Below, in pieces: positions 15,546 through 24,215 of a stretch of 46,843 nucleotides of DNA (the stretch's first letter is position 1; the number at the start of each line of letters is the position of its first letter). The notes below the pieces were generated by a model. It did not search any database, was not told where the DNA came from, and worked only from the letters and a program-made list of their open reading frames with translations. The DNA is from an uncultured Bacteroidales bacterium (GTDB lineage Bacteria > Bacteroidota > Bacteroidia > Bacteroidales > UBA932): NCBI GenBank assembly GCA_900318355.1, contig ONKE01000023.1, forward strand, positions 1 through 46,843, written 5' to 3'. The translations under genes were made by a program, and so were the position numbers.

Positions 15546-18500
15546 CTAGAAGGTCAGGCGAACGCCGAAAATCATGCTCCAGCAGTTGCCGGCAGCCAAT
15601 GCGCGGTCCCACTTGGTGTAGGACTTGAAGGCATCGACGCCACCGTTTGCGGCGGTTTTGGCCGTGGCGTTGGTATTCAGGGCGAAAGTAGGAGCAGTAG
15701 TGCCGCCACCATTGTTGACAACCTTGAGCAGGTTGAGGTTCTGGTAGCTCAGTGCGCTGGCGGTGTAGTAGTTGCCCCATGCCGGGTTGATGAGGTTGGC
15801 GACGTTGAGGATATCCAGGGTCAGCTGGAGGCCGAAGCGGTTCTTCGTGCCGAAGTTGCTGTAGATATCCTGAGCGAACTTGAAGTCGATGCGGTTGACC
15901 CACTTCTGCAGGTCACCGAAGCGCTCGACATACTGGCCCTTGTGGCTGCTGAGGTACTTGTTGCCGTCGACATACTCGAAGAAAGCAGTGCTCTGGTCGG
16001 CTGCGTTGGCAAGGAGAACATCGCCCTCTCCGCCGGGGAAATCGCCATATTTGACCTTACCGCCCGAGACGTAGATGTCGGCGAACTTGATTTCGCTTGC
16101 ATCCTTCGGGACGTAGAGGAGGTCGGCCTTGGCACCGTCGCCGTTCAGGTCGTCAGCGTAGGTGTAGGAGATGCGGCCGTTGTGGGCGCCCTGGTAGAAG
16201 ATCGAGAACGTGGAGGCGAAGTTGCGGGCGTAGCTGATCTTATAGCTCAGGCTGGCGACAACGCGGTGAGGGATCGAGAAATTGGAGTAGCTCAGCACCT
16301 CGTCGTTGAGGGAACCGACAGCCGTGTTGGCGGTCCAGACGGAGTAGGCGGTGGAACCGGGGTTGGCGGTCACGTCCTTGACGTCGGAATAGGTGTAGGC
16401 CACCATACCGGACAGGCCGTTGGAGAAGTTCTTGGTGAGCTGTGCGGTGAACTGTGCGGCGTAGCCCTTGCGGGTGTTGGTGAAGAGCATTGCCGAGGAA
16501 ACATCGTTGTTGATCTTGTTGCCAGCGGCCCAAAGGGGACGGTTGTCGGCGCCTGCGAGGGTGGTGCTGGGGTCTTTCTGGTTGGCGTTGACCTGGAACA
16601 CGGAGTAGATGTCCTTCGTGTAGAGGGCTTCACCCGTAAAGACCATGTCCCAAGGGAGCTTCACGTCGAAGGCAAGGTTGCTTCTCCACACCATCGGGAA
16701 GTGGAAGTTCTTGTCGACCATGGCCAGGTTGGCAGGAGTCGGCAGGCTGTTGGCATTAGGCGCGTCGGGGAATACCGTAGGATATTTCTTCAGCAGGTCG
16801 AGATAGTCGGGAGTGAACTTGAGATCAGGGAAGTTGGCTGCGACGGCCGTTGCATCGAAGGAAAGTTCAGGAGACTGGACCATGCCGCTGCCGCCCACCT
16901 GGTTGGTGAACCATACGAAGGGGTTGACACCGGTGAAGAGACCCGTGCCGCCGCGTACCTGCAGGGAACGGTCGCCGAGGACATCCCAGTTGAAGCCGAC
17001 GCGCGGGTTGATGCTGATGCGGCTCTTGGGCCATGTGCCGGTATCCCATGCCCCGCCGGGATATTTGCCTTCCTGGGCGACCTGGAGGATCTTGTTGTTG
17101 GTCTCCATCTTGTCGAGGTAGAAGGGCATCTCGAAGCGGACGCCGTAGGTCAGACGGAACTTGCGGGTGATCTCCCACTCGTCCTGGATGTAGGCGCTGG
17201 CCTGGCTGTAGTGCATCTGCTGGCCGGGAACATTGCCGCCGTAGTAGCCGTAGGTAAGACCCATTCCGATAGGAGCCTTGTCCTGGAGGAAGTCGTCGAC
17301 AGAAGCATAGCGGTAGTAGGAGGTACCTTCACGGGTGTAGATGTTGTTGACGAACATGTACTCGAAGGAGGCGCCGGCGGTCAGGGTGTGGTTGCCGAGG
17401 TTGAAGGTGATATTGTCGGTAATGTCGACGGTGTTGTTGTCGACGGTGTTGCCCCATGTGAAGAGCTCGTAACCCAAGGACATGTAGGCATTGCCGTCCT
17501 TCCAGATGTCCACCTGCGGGAACTTGGCGGAGGGAGAGCCGCGGCGGTCGCTGATAAGGTTGACAGTTGCAAGGAACTGGTTGGACACGACGTCGGAGAA
17601 ACGGGAACTGAGTTCAGCGGCGAAGGACAACACATTGTTGTTCATCGTATAGAAGTTGTTGCTGAACGGGACGGACTGGTCGCTGGAACGGCCGGCGGTG
17701 GCCCTGGCGAGACCCGACGGGCCGGAAGTGGGGTTAGGGGTGTTCCAGACGGAGTTGACGACATCGTTGAAGCGGAACATCAAGTGGTGGTCGTTGTTGA
17801 TGTTCCAGTCGATGCGGGCCATGATCTTGTAGCCGTAGTTGTTGAAGTTGGCCCATCCGCCCTCTCCGAAGGTACCGGGATCATAGGTCCAGCCCTTCGA
17901 AGGGTCGAGCAGGTAGTCCTTGACCTTCTGGAGGTCTTCAACGGTGGTACGGGCGATGCCTTCAGCCTTGTTGGCTACACCGTCGGTCGAAGGACGGTAG
18001 GCAGGGCCCTGGGCACTTGACGGAGCATATTCGGCATTGACGAAGAAGAAGAGCTTGTCCTTGACGATGGGGCCGCCGACGGAGAAGCCGTAGGTCTGGC
18101 TCGTAAGGTCCTTGGCACCGTTGACGGTCTTGTCGGCCACCTTGTCACCGTGCATGCCCTTGAACATCTGGTAGGTGTAGACGCTTCCGTCCCAATCATT
18201 GGTACCGCTCTTGGTTACGGCGTTGATGGCCGCACCGGTGAAACGGGACTGACGCACGTCGTAGGGCGAAAGGTTCACCTGGATTTCCTCGATGGCTTCG
18301 TAGGAGACGGGGTTGCCGCCGCCCGGCATGTCGGCATTGAGGCCGAAGTTATTGTTGAAGCCCGAACCGTCAACCATGAAGTTGTTCATACGGTTGTCGC
18401 GGCCGCCGAAGCTCAGACCATTGGACTGAGGGGTGAGCTTGAGAACATCGGAGATGGAACGGGTGCCGGTAGGCAGGTTGGCCAGGTCGCGGCTGGTGAA

Positions 18501-18920
18501 GTTGGAAGATGCACCGGCTTTCTCGGAATTGAGGATGGGGTTGCCCACATCGGCCGTTACGACCACACCTTCAAGGGAGAGGGACTCCTCGACCAGACGG
18601 ACGTCGTGGACGTAGGTTTCACCGAGCTTGAGGATGATGCCGTCGGTCACGGATTTGCCGTAGCCAAGCATTTCGATCTCAACGCGGTAGGGACCACCGA
18701 CGCGCATGTTGTGGATACGGTAGTTACCGCTGCGGTCGGTAACCGTGTGGTAAGTTGTTCCGGAAGGCGTGTGGACCGCGAGGACCACTGCACCTGCTAC
18801 ATCACCGGTCGAGTCGTAGACGCGACCTCCAAGGGAAGACGTTGTCACCTGTGCGAAGGCGACGGAACCTGCAAACATCGTAGTGATTGCAAGCAAAACC
18901 AACAGAATTGATTTTTTCAT
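15546..18920 (-). CDS. Oar-like TonB-dependent receptor (second of three), 1124 aa
   Basis: This is an outer-membrane receptor. The signal peptide MKKSILLVLLAI... ends near residue 23 (AFA before QVTTSS). A carboxypeptidase-regulatory-like domain follows (about 27-105, LGGRVYDSTGDVAGA). The plug region (about 115-235) includes the Oar-type motif INAVTKSGTNDWDGSV, and the barrel ends in VRLTF. I chose the ATG at 18920 rather than an upstream in-frame one, because the signal peptide begins there. It is clearly paralogous to the receptor at 20567-23989. It lies 77 bases after the OB/BACON lipoprotein, across a terminator-like hairpin, so its expression may depend on read-through. No SusD gene is next to it. 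Confidence 0.9.
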   Translation of the reverse strand: MKKSILLVLLAITTMFAGSVAFAQVTTSSLGGRVYDSTGDVAGAVVLAVHTPSGTTYHTVTDRSGNYRIHNMRVGGPYRVEIEMLGYGKSVTDGIILKLGETYVHDVRLVEESLSLEGVVVTADVGNPILNSEKAGASSNFTSRDLANLPTGTRSISDVLKLTPQSNGLSFGGRDNRMNNFMVDGSGFNNNFGLNADMPGGGNPVSYEAIEEIQVNLSPYDVRQSRFTGAAINAVTKSGTNDWDGSVYTYQMFKGMHGDKVADKTVNGAKDLTSQTYGFSVGGPIVKDKLFFFVNAEYAPSSAQGPAYRPSTDGVANKAEGIARTTVEDLQKVKDYLLDPSKGWTYDPGTFGEGGWANFNNYGYKIMARIDWNINNDHHLMFRFNDVVNSVWNTPNPTSGPSGLARATAGRSSDQSVPFSNNFYTMNNNVLSFAAELSSRFSDVVSNQFLATVNLISDRRGSPSAKFPQVDIWKDGNAYMSLGYELFTWGNTVDNNTVDITDNITFNLGNHTLTAGASFEYMFVNNIYTREGTSYYRYASVDDFLQDKAPIGMGLTYGYYGGNVPGQQMHYSQASAYIQDEWEITRKFRLTYGVRFEMPFYLDKMETNNKILQVAQEGKYPGGAWDTGTWPKSRISINPRVGFNWDVLGDRSLQVRGGTGLFTGVNPFVWFTNQVGGSGMVQSPELSFDATAVAANFPDLKFTPDYLDLLKKYPTVFPDAPNANSLPTPANLAMVDKNFHFPMVWRSNLAFDVKLPWDMVFTGEALYTKDIYSVFQVNANQKDPSTTLAGADNRPLWAAGNKINNDVSSAMLFTNTRKGYAAQFTAQLTKNFSNGLSGMVAYTYSDVKDVTANPGSTAYSVWTANTAVGSLNDEVLSYSNFSIPHRVVASLSYKISYARNFASTFSIFYQGAHNGRISYTYADDLNGDGAKADLLYVPKDASEIKFADIYVSGGKVKYGDFPGGEGDVLLANAADQSTAFFEYVDGNKYLSSHKGQYVERFGDLQKWVNRIDFKFAQDIYSNFGTKNRFGLQLTLDILNVANLINPAWGNYYTASALSYQNLNLLKVVNNGGGTTAPTFALNTNATAKTAANGGVDAFKSYTKWDRALAAGNCWSMIFGVRLTF

Positions 18921-18954
18921 ATAAAAATAAGTGATAAAAAAAGGTTGTTTCAAA

Positions 18955-18995
18955 AAACGTTAAAATGGCGTCCCGACACTCGGAAACGCCATTTT
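18955..18995 (-). terminator. Intra-operon terminator or attenuator hairpin
   Basis: The minus strand, two bases past the lipoprotein stop, has AAAATGGCGT and ACGCCATTTT as a perfect 10-bp stem (plus coordinates 18962-18971 and 18986-18995). It is followed by AACGTTTTTT. It should cut transcription between the lipoprotein and the second receptor. No good promoter lies between it and that receptor, so partial read-through is likely. Confidence 0.8.
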
Positions 18996-18997
18996 CA

Positions 18998-20554
18998 TTA
19001 AGGTGCTTGTTGGGTCAGTGTGGCCTTCAACGGGTCTGCCACTCCTGCGACCCTTATGGTAAAGCTCGCCGAGCGCTCGGCTCCGGTAGTGTTCTGCAGG
19101 ACTACCACGGTAAGGGTGCCGTTGTCGGTGCCGCCGGCGGAGTATTCGGTCACCCAAGGGTAGTCGCCGTCAGCCTCGACCGTCCAGCTGCCCGACATGT
19201 TGGTAAACTCTATTGCAAACGAGGCGACGGTGCCGGTGGCGGGGAGAGTCAAGGTCGCAGGATTTACGACAACCTGGCTCACAGCCTTTTTGTGGTCTTT
19301 AAGCACCGAGGTGGCCGCTATCGGGATGCCCCAGTCGCCGCGGCTGGACCAGATGGTAACCTGGTCGCCGACCTTGATGCCCTTGGAGTTGAGCTGGCCG
19401 TCGGTGTATTCCTTGCCGCCAACCCCGTCGTAGAGGCCTGCGACGTAGATGGAGCCTGTTTCATCTTTGATGTAGAAGTTGCTGTATTGCTCGCCGTCCA
19501 CGATCTGGAACACCGTGCCGGTAAGGGCGTAGAACATTTCGGTGTCGACCGGTTTGGCCATGAATTCGGCGATGGTGAGGGCGTCGACGTCGGTCCGGCC
19601 GGTCTGGACAAGCGTCAGTTCGAGGTCTTCAGCACCTTCGGAACTTACGACGAATGTGGCCGTGCGCTGCTTCATGGTGGTGTTGGCCGCAAGGGTGACG
19701 GTGATGTCGCCGCTTTCGGTGCCTTCCTTCGTGTAGTCGGTGACCCAACTGCATTCTTCCTTGAGCGCGACCGTCCATTTCTGTTCGAGGTTGGCAACCT
19801 TGAGGGCGAACTTGGCGGAAAGGTCGGCAGCCGCGGCCGTCACCTTCGGGTCCGCGCAGGTCAGCATCGGGTCGGTCGGCTCGGTCCACTCTATCGGATA
19901 GGTCTTCATACCTTCGGGAGTGCCTTTGTAGGATCCGCGGGTGGTCCCGATCTTGAAATGCCATCCGACGTTGACGCCATTCCTGTCGAGCCAGCCGTCG
20001 GTGAACTGAGGGCCGTTTTTGCCGTCGTACAGGCCGTAGATGTAGATTTCGCCGGTTCCGTCGTTAAGGTAGAAGTTGGAATACCTGTCGGATTGCGTGA
20101 CCTTGGTGATCTTGCCGGTGAGGATATAGAAGATGGAGTCGTCGTCTTTCTTTTTCAGGAATTCGGCGACGGTGATTTCCTGGATGAGCTCGCCCAGGGC
20201 GCCTTCCTGCTCCACTCGGGCGGCCGAGCCGACGAAATCGCCGGTCAGGGAAATGAGGGCGCTGCGGTTGTAGTCTTCATTCTTGCCCATGTGGACCGTC
20301 AGGGTGGTCTTACCTGCGCCGCCGGCAGTCGGGAAGACGCTCACGTCGTCGACATTGTCGCGCGAGGAACCGGGGTATACGACGGCTTTCCAGTCGACGG
20401 TGGAATAGACCGTGATCGTTACGTCACCGCCGTCTGCGCCTAGCTGATAGATGCCCTGGTCGGTGGAGACGAGCGGCTGGTCGACAGGTGTTGACATCCG
20501 GCAGGAAGCGATTGCCAGAATTCCGAGGATTGAGAGAATATGCTTGACTTTCAT
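18998..20554 (-). CDS. Lipoprotein with alternating BACON and OB-like modules, 518 aa
   Basis: This is a surface lipoprotein (lipobox AIASC, about residue 18). It reads as BACON (about 30-105), OB-like (about 110-230), BACON (about 238-318), OB-like (about 322-420) and BACON (about 430-518). The two OB-like units share a signature: ITVAEFLKKK / LTIAEFMAKP, then YILTGKI / YALTGTV, then RYSNFYLNDGTGEIYIYGLY / QYSNFYIKDETGSIYVAGLY, and both end with a TRGSYKGTPEG- or SRGDWGIP-type stretch. Such units resemble nucleic-acid-binding OB folds, though ligand binding is inferred. It lies 12 bases after the first receptor, so it is probably that receptor's surface partner in place of SusD. Confidence 0.85.
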   Translation of the reverse strand: MKVKHILSILGILAIASCRMSTPVDQPLVSTDQGIYQLGADGGDVTITVYSTVDWKAVVYPGSSRDNVDDVSVFPTAGGAGKTTLTVHMGKNEDYNRSALISLTGDFVGSAARVEQEGALGELIQEITVAEFLKKKDDDSIFYILTGKITKVTQSDRYSNFYLNDGTGEIYIYGLYDGKNGPQFTDGWLDRNGVNVGWHFKIGTTRGSYKGTPEGMKTYPIEWTEPTDPMLTCADPKVTAAAADLSAKFALKVANLEQKWTVALKEECSWVTDYTKEGTESGDITVTLAANTTMKQRTATFVVSSEGAEDLELTLVQTGRTDVDALTIAEFMAKPVDTEMFYALTGTVFQIVDGEQYSNFYIKDETGSIYVAGLYDGVGGKEYTDGQLNSKGIKVGDQVTIWSSRGDWGIPIAATSVLKDHKKAVSQVVVNPATLTLPATGTVASFAIEFTNMSGSWTVEADGDYPWVTEYSAGGTDNGTLTVVVLQNTTGAERSASFTIRVAGVADPLKATLTQQAP

Positions 20555-20566
20555 GGCTTTCTGCTT

Positions 20567-23500
20567 TTAGAAGATGTAACGTGCGCTGAAAATCATCTGC
20601 CAGGTGGAATCGAAGCCCGTGTAGCGGTTGAAGGTCTCATAGAGCTTGTCGGACCCGTCGGCGCGGAAATTGAACACCGGTTTGGCACCCTCCGTATACA
20701 CATCCTTGGCATTGGTCAGAACCAGGGGCTTGGCGCTCTGGCGTGCGCTCCACTCGTTGCCCCATGCGGGATTGAGCAGGTTGCCGATGTTCTGGATGTC
20801 GAGGCCCAGCTGGATGGTGTGTTTGTAGGAACCGGTGAAGAAGTAGAAGTTCTGCTTGAACTGCAGGTCGAAGTGATGGGTCCAGGGACCGACGAGGGCA
20901 TAGCGCTCGGCGACCTTGCCGGTGTGAGAACGCAGGTAGGGGTCTTGCTGGATGTAGTTCCAGAAGTCGCGCTTCTGGTCTTCGGCACGATAGACGATGG
21001 CTTTCTGGGCGTCGGTGTAGCCGGAGCCGGTGAAGGGCTTGTAGTCTTCGAACTTCCAGCCGTCGTTGCCGTAGATGTCTTCATAGGTCGGGATGTCCAT
21101 CGGATCGTAGGCGTTGGCGCCGGTGTTGAGGATGCTGCTGCCGGCGTAGTAGCTCGGAGTATAACGGCCGACCGGGCCGCCATAGTAGGTAAGGGTCACC
21201 GAGGATCCGGCCCATTTGAGATAATCTATGGAATAGGAGACGTTGGCGATAACGCGGTGGGGCATCACGTAGCTTGCCCAGCCGAGCTCGGGCTCGTTGG
21301 CGCCTCCGATGCCGCTCAGACCGTTCCAGACGCTGTAGAGCTGGTCGCCGACTCCGTCGTTGATGACCCGGGATGCGGCGTGGGTGTAGGAAACGGAACC
21401 GCTCAGGCCGTGCCAGGGTTTCTTTTCGAGCTTGGCGGTTACGCTGTAGTACCAGCCCCAGAGTTTCGGGTTGGTTACATTATAAAGAAGATAAGCCGCC
21501 GTGATCTGGCTGTCATAGGAACCGTTGGCATAGTAGGGACGCGCGACGATGTCCTGCGTCTCGGTGAGCCTGGTAGGGTTCTTCAGGCCGATGTTGCGCA
21601 CGGTCACCGGGTTGATATCCTTCTTGAAAGTGCCTTCGACCGAAGCGACGAAACCGCCGGGCAGCTCGGCATCGAGGGCCAGGGATGATTTCCACGACAT
21701 CGGGCTCGTCAGGTCTTTGTCCATAAGGGTGATGCTCGTGAGGTTCAGGCCCGAGGCTTCCGGCGAGAATCCTTCAGGATAAACCTGGGCCAGAAGGGCG
21801 TCGCGGCTGCCGGAAATGGTCGGAACCGTCTGGCCGGCCGCTACGCTGCGGGTAACCGTGGTCTGGAGCACGCCGGCGTCGCCGCTCTGGGCTACTATCC
21901 ACACGAAGGGGATGCGGCCGATGAAGATGCCGGTACCGCCGCGGGCGACAAGCTTGCGGTTGCCGAGGATGTCCCAGTTGAAGCCTACGCGGGGAGATGC
22001 GGTCAGGCGCGACTTCGGCATGTCGACGGTGTTGTATTTGCCGTCAGGATAGCTCAGAGTGGGAGCGAAGGTGGTCTGTTCGACACGCTGGTTGCGGTTG
22101 AAATCGAGGCTGGGATAGATGGGAACTTCGAGGCGGACGCCCGCATTGAGCTTGAAGCGGTCGCTCACCGACCAGTCGTCCTGCAGGTAGAGGGCGAACT
22201 GGTAGAAATTGAAATGGGGATATTCCTGGGCGAAGGTGGAATTGTTGCCGTGGGTGATGGCGAACTGCGAGGGCGTGTCCAGCCATGTGCCGGCTTTCAG
22301 GGCATCGTAAAGCTCCTGCTCGTCGTCAAATTCATAGACGAAAGCGCCTGCACCCATACGCTGGAAGCCGTTTTTGGTCACGTCGCTCTCGAACTGGACA
22401 CCGGCCAGGAGAGAGTGGCTGCCAAGGCTGTAAGTGAGCTCATCGGTCGCAACCAGGGTGGTCACATCGCGGAGGTTGCCGTAGGAGAAAGGCTCGTAAC
22501 CGAAAGAGGTGTAGGTGTTTCCGCCAACGGCAACATCAACGAAGGGGAAGAAGCCACCATCGACATGACGGGGCTCGTACTGGTGGGACCAGGTAAAGCG
22601 CAAAGCGTTGCCGAGCGTGCCGTCGAGGAAGCGGGAGTTGAGTTCGGCAGCGACCGAGGAGTGGTTCTGGTCCTGATAGTAACGCGCGTTCTGGAAATAG
22701 AGGGCGTACATCGAAGTACGGTTTTGCGATGTATAGCCCGTGTTGGCAAAGCCGGTCGTCGAGGTGGACGGAGCCGAGGCATAGCCGCTGTTGACCAGGG
22801 AGTAGCGGATGTTGAGCCTGTGGTCGCGACTGATGTTCCAGTCGATACGGCCGAGGAACTTGAAGGAAGGAGTTTCGGTGTTGTAGCCGAGGTACATACC
22901 GGGGTCGTAGCCGTATTTGGAGCGGAGCTGGCTCTGGATCAGGTCGAGTACCAGGGCGCTCGGACGGGCGACGCCGTTGCTGCCGTTGGAGAAGACGTTG
23001 CCTCCTTCCACGTTGACTATCTTGCCGTCCGCGTCAAGGGTGCGGTCGGAGAGCTTGCGGGTGGGGCCGGGGGATACGCTGCGGTCCCATTCGGCGTTGA
23101 TGAAGAAGAAGAACTTGTCCTTGACGATGGGGCCGCCGACCGTGAAACCGCCCATGTTGTAGTGGTTGTTGGTCTTGGAGAGCTCGACGCCATTGACATT
23201 GTAGCCCTGCATGTCCTGGTTGCGGAAATACCAGTAGGCGGTGGCGTGGTATTGGTTGGTACCGGACTTGGTGGTGGCGTTGATGCCGCCGCCGGTGAAG
23301 CCGGACTGACGCACGTCGTAAGGGGTGATGGAGATGGCGACCTGGTCGAGAGCCTCGAGGGAAATCGGGCTGCCGCCGGCCGGAAGGTTGGAGCCGATAC
23401 CGAAGGCGTTGTTGAACGCCGCACCGTCGACGGTCACATAGGAATCGCGGTAGGAACCGCCTCCAATGTAGGTCTTGGTGCCACTGACATAGGCCTGCGG

Positions 23501-23989
23501 CGTCTGCTTGAGGATATCGTTCATGCTGCGCGAGATGCTCGGCAGCGACATGATCTGCTTCGACGAAAGGGAGGTCATGGCGCCGGCGCGGTCGGAACGC
23601 ATGTTGGACGAGCCGCTTTCCGCGGATACGGTGACGGCGTCAAGCTGCATCGACTCTTCAGAGAGGTTGGCATTGAGCAGCATGTTGTCCGACAGGGCGA
23701 GATTGACCCCGGTGTAGACCTTGTCGGAGTAGCCGAGGCACGAAACCGTGACGGTGTAGGGGCCGCCGGCGGTCATGTTGGGAATCCTGTAGAGGCCCTT
23801 GGTATCGGTTACGGAGTAGAATTGGGATCCGGTCGGCTGGTGGACGGCAACTACGGTTGCGCCCGCCAGGGGCCCTTGCTTGTCAGTGACTTTGCCGCTT
23901 ATGGAGGAAGTAGTCACCTGGGCATGGGATACCACCCCCGCGACCAGAAGACTGATAGCGAGAAGGACCGATTTGATAGCTTGCTTCAT
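20567..23989 (-). CDS. Oar-like TonB-dependent receptor (first of three), 1140 aa
   Basis: This is an outer-membrane receptor. The signal peptide MKQAIKSVLLAISL... is cut near residue 23 (SHA before QVTTSS). A carboxypeptidase-regulatory-like domain follows (about 27-105, ISGKVTDKQGPLAGA). The plug (about 115-235) includes GGINATTKSGTNQYH, and the barrel ends in ARYIF. The open frame runs 66 codons further upstream, but that part lies across the promoter and has no signal peptide, so I start at 23989. It is paralogous to the receptor at 15546-18920 along its length. It is driven by a textbook promoter (24021-24051) that is divergent from metK, and it heads the first block. Ligand unknown; nucleic acid or a breakdown product is inferred from the neighbours. 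Confidence 0.9.
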   Translation of the reverse strand: MKQAIKSVLLAISLLVAGVVSHAQVTTSSISGKVTDKQGPLAGATVVAVHQPTGSQFYSVTDTKGLYRIPNMTAGGPYTVTVSCLGYSDKVYTGVNLALSDNMLLNANLSEESMQLDAVTVSAESGSSNMRSDRAGAMTSLSSKQIMSLPSISRSMNDILKQTPQAYVSGTKTYIGGGSYRDSYVTVDGAAFNNAFGIGSNLPAGGSPISLEALDQVAISITPYDVRQSGFTGGGINATTKSGTNQYHATAYWYFRNQDMQGYNVNGVELSKTNNHYNMGGFTVGGPIVKDKFFFFINAEWDRSVSPGPTRKLSDRTLDADGKIVNVEGGNVFSNGSNGVARPSALVLDLIQSQLRSKYGYDPGMYLGYNTETPSFKFLGRIDWNISRDHRLNIRYSLVNSGYASAPSTSTTGFANTGYTSQNRTSMYALYFQNARYYQDQNHSSVAAELNSRFLDGTLGNALRFTWSHQYEPRHVDGGFFPFVDVAVGGNTYTSFGYEPFSYGNLRDVTTLVATDELTYSLGSHSLLAGVQFESDVTKNGFQRMGAGAFVYEFDDEQELYDALKAGTWLDTPSQFAITHGNNSTFAQEYPHFNFYQFALYLQDDWSVSDRFKLNAGVRLEVPIYPSLDFNRNQRVEQTTFAPTLSYPDGKYNTVDMPKSRLTASPRVGFNWDILGNRKLVARGGTGIFIGRIPFVWIVAQSGDAGVLQTTVTRSVAAGQTVPTISGSRDALLAQVYPEGFSPEASGLNLTSITLMDKDLTSPMSWKSSLALDAELPGGFVASVEGTFKKDINPVTVRNIGLKNPTRLTETQDIVARPYYANGSYDSQITAAYLLYNVTNPKLWGWYYSVTAKLEKKPWHGLSGSVSYTHAASRVINDGVGDQLYSVWNGLSGIGGANEPELGWASYVMPHRVIANVSYSIDYLKWAGSSVTLTYYGGPVGRYTPSYYAGSSILNTGANAYDPMDIPTYEDIYGNDGWKFEDYKPFTGSGYTDAQKAIVYRAEDQKRDFWNYIQQDPYLRSHTGKVAERYALVGPWTHHFDLQFKQNFYFFTGSYKHTIQLGLDIQNIGNLLNPAWGNEWSARQSAKPLVLTNAKDVYTEGAKPVFNFRADGSDKLYETFNRYTGFDSTWQMIFSARYIF

Positions 23990-24020
23990 ATTGGGATTAC
24001 GTCGTATTATTCCAGTCCAC

Positions 24021-24051
24021 AAAGATAACCATTTCCCCCGGATTGACAAAC
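24021..24051 (-). promoter_or_regulatory. Promoter of the first receptor block
   Basis: On the minus strand a -33 TTTG (24051-24048), 19 bases and a -7 TATCTTTG (24028-24021) match the Bacteroidetes consensus exactly. The start codon follows 31 bases after the -7 box. It is divergent from the metK promoter; the two -33 elements are 57 bases apart. Confidence 0.88.
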
Positions 24052-24108
24052 CGCTCGAGTAAAAGATTTTCAAAGTTTCTTTCTTTCGGCAAACTTTTCC
24101 CGTAAAGC

Positions 24109-24139
24109 TTTGCGGTCTCGGAAAAAGGCCGTATCTTTG
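24109..24139 (+). promoter_or_regulatory. Promoter of metK
   Basis: A -33 TTTG (24109-24112), 19 bases and a -7 TATCTTTG (24132-24139) form an exact Bacteroidetes promoter. Transcription should start near 24145, just before the SAM-II aptamer, leaving a leader of about 125 bases before metK. Confidence 0.9.
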
Positions 24140-24157
24140 CACCTGCCTTGAATGGGG

Positions 24158-24215
24158 ACGTGGACAGATTTGCCTGCTTGCAACCACGGAAAAAAATGCT
24201 AAAATCGTCTGGCGG
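24158..24215 (+). promoter_or_regulatory. SAM-II riboswitch upstream of metK
   Basis: P1 is CGTGG (24159-24163) with CCACG (24184-24188). The loop holds the conserved GATTTG and CTTGCA, and the 3' strand has an A-run followed by TGCTAAA (24197-24203). Order and spacing match SAM-II (the metA motif) as known from Alphaproteobacteria. The H-type pseudoknot would use loop GCA with UGC, and perhaps GCC with GGC near 24211. The controlled gene makes SAM, so feedback repression fits. Possible switching arms lie just downstream: TTTAGCA (24232-24238) is the perfect complement of TGCTAAA, and CGTCCCC (24242-24248) is complementary to GGGGACG (24154-24160). There is no Shine-Dalgarno sequence; a T8 run lies at 24261-24268. 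Confidence 0.88.

Noticed and set aside
15408-18020. 870-codon open frame on the plus strand
   Set aside because: It is antisense to the second receptor and crosses the intergenic terminator and promoter; composition is that of a shadow frame.
22214-24028. 604-codon open frame on the plus strand
   Set aside because: It is antisense to the first receptor and overlaps its promoter.
23990-24187. N-terminal extension of the first receptor (66 codons)
   Set aside because: It lacks a signal peptide and overlaps the receptor promoter and the divergent metK promoter and aptamer; the true signal peptide begins at 23989.
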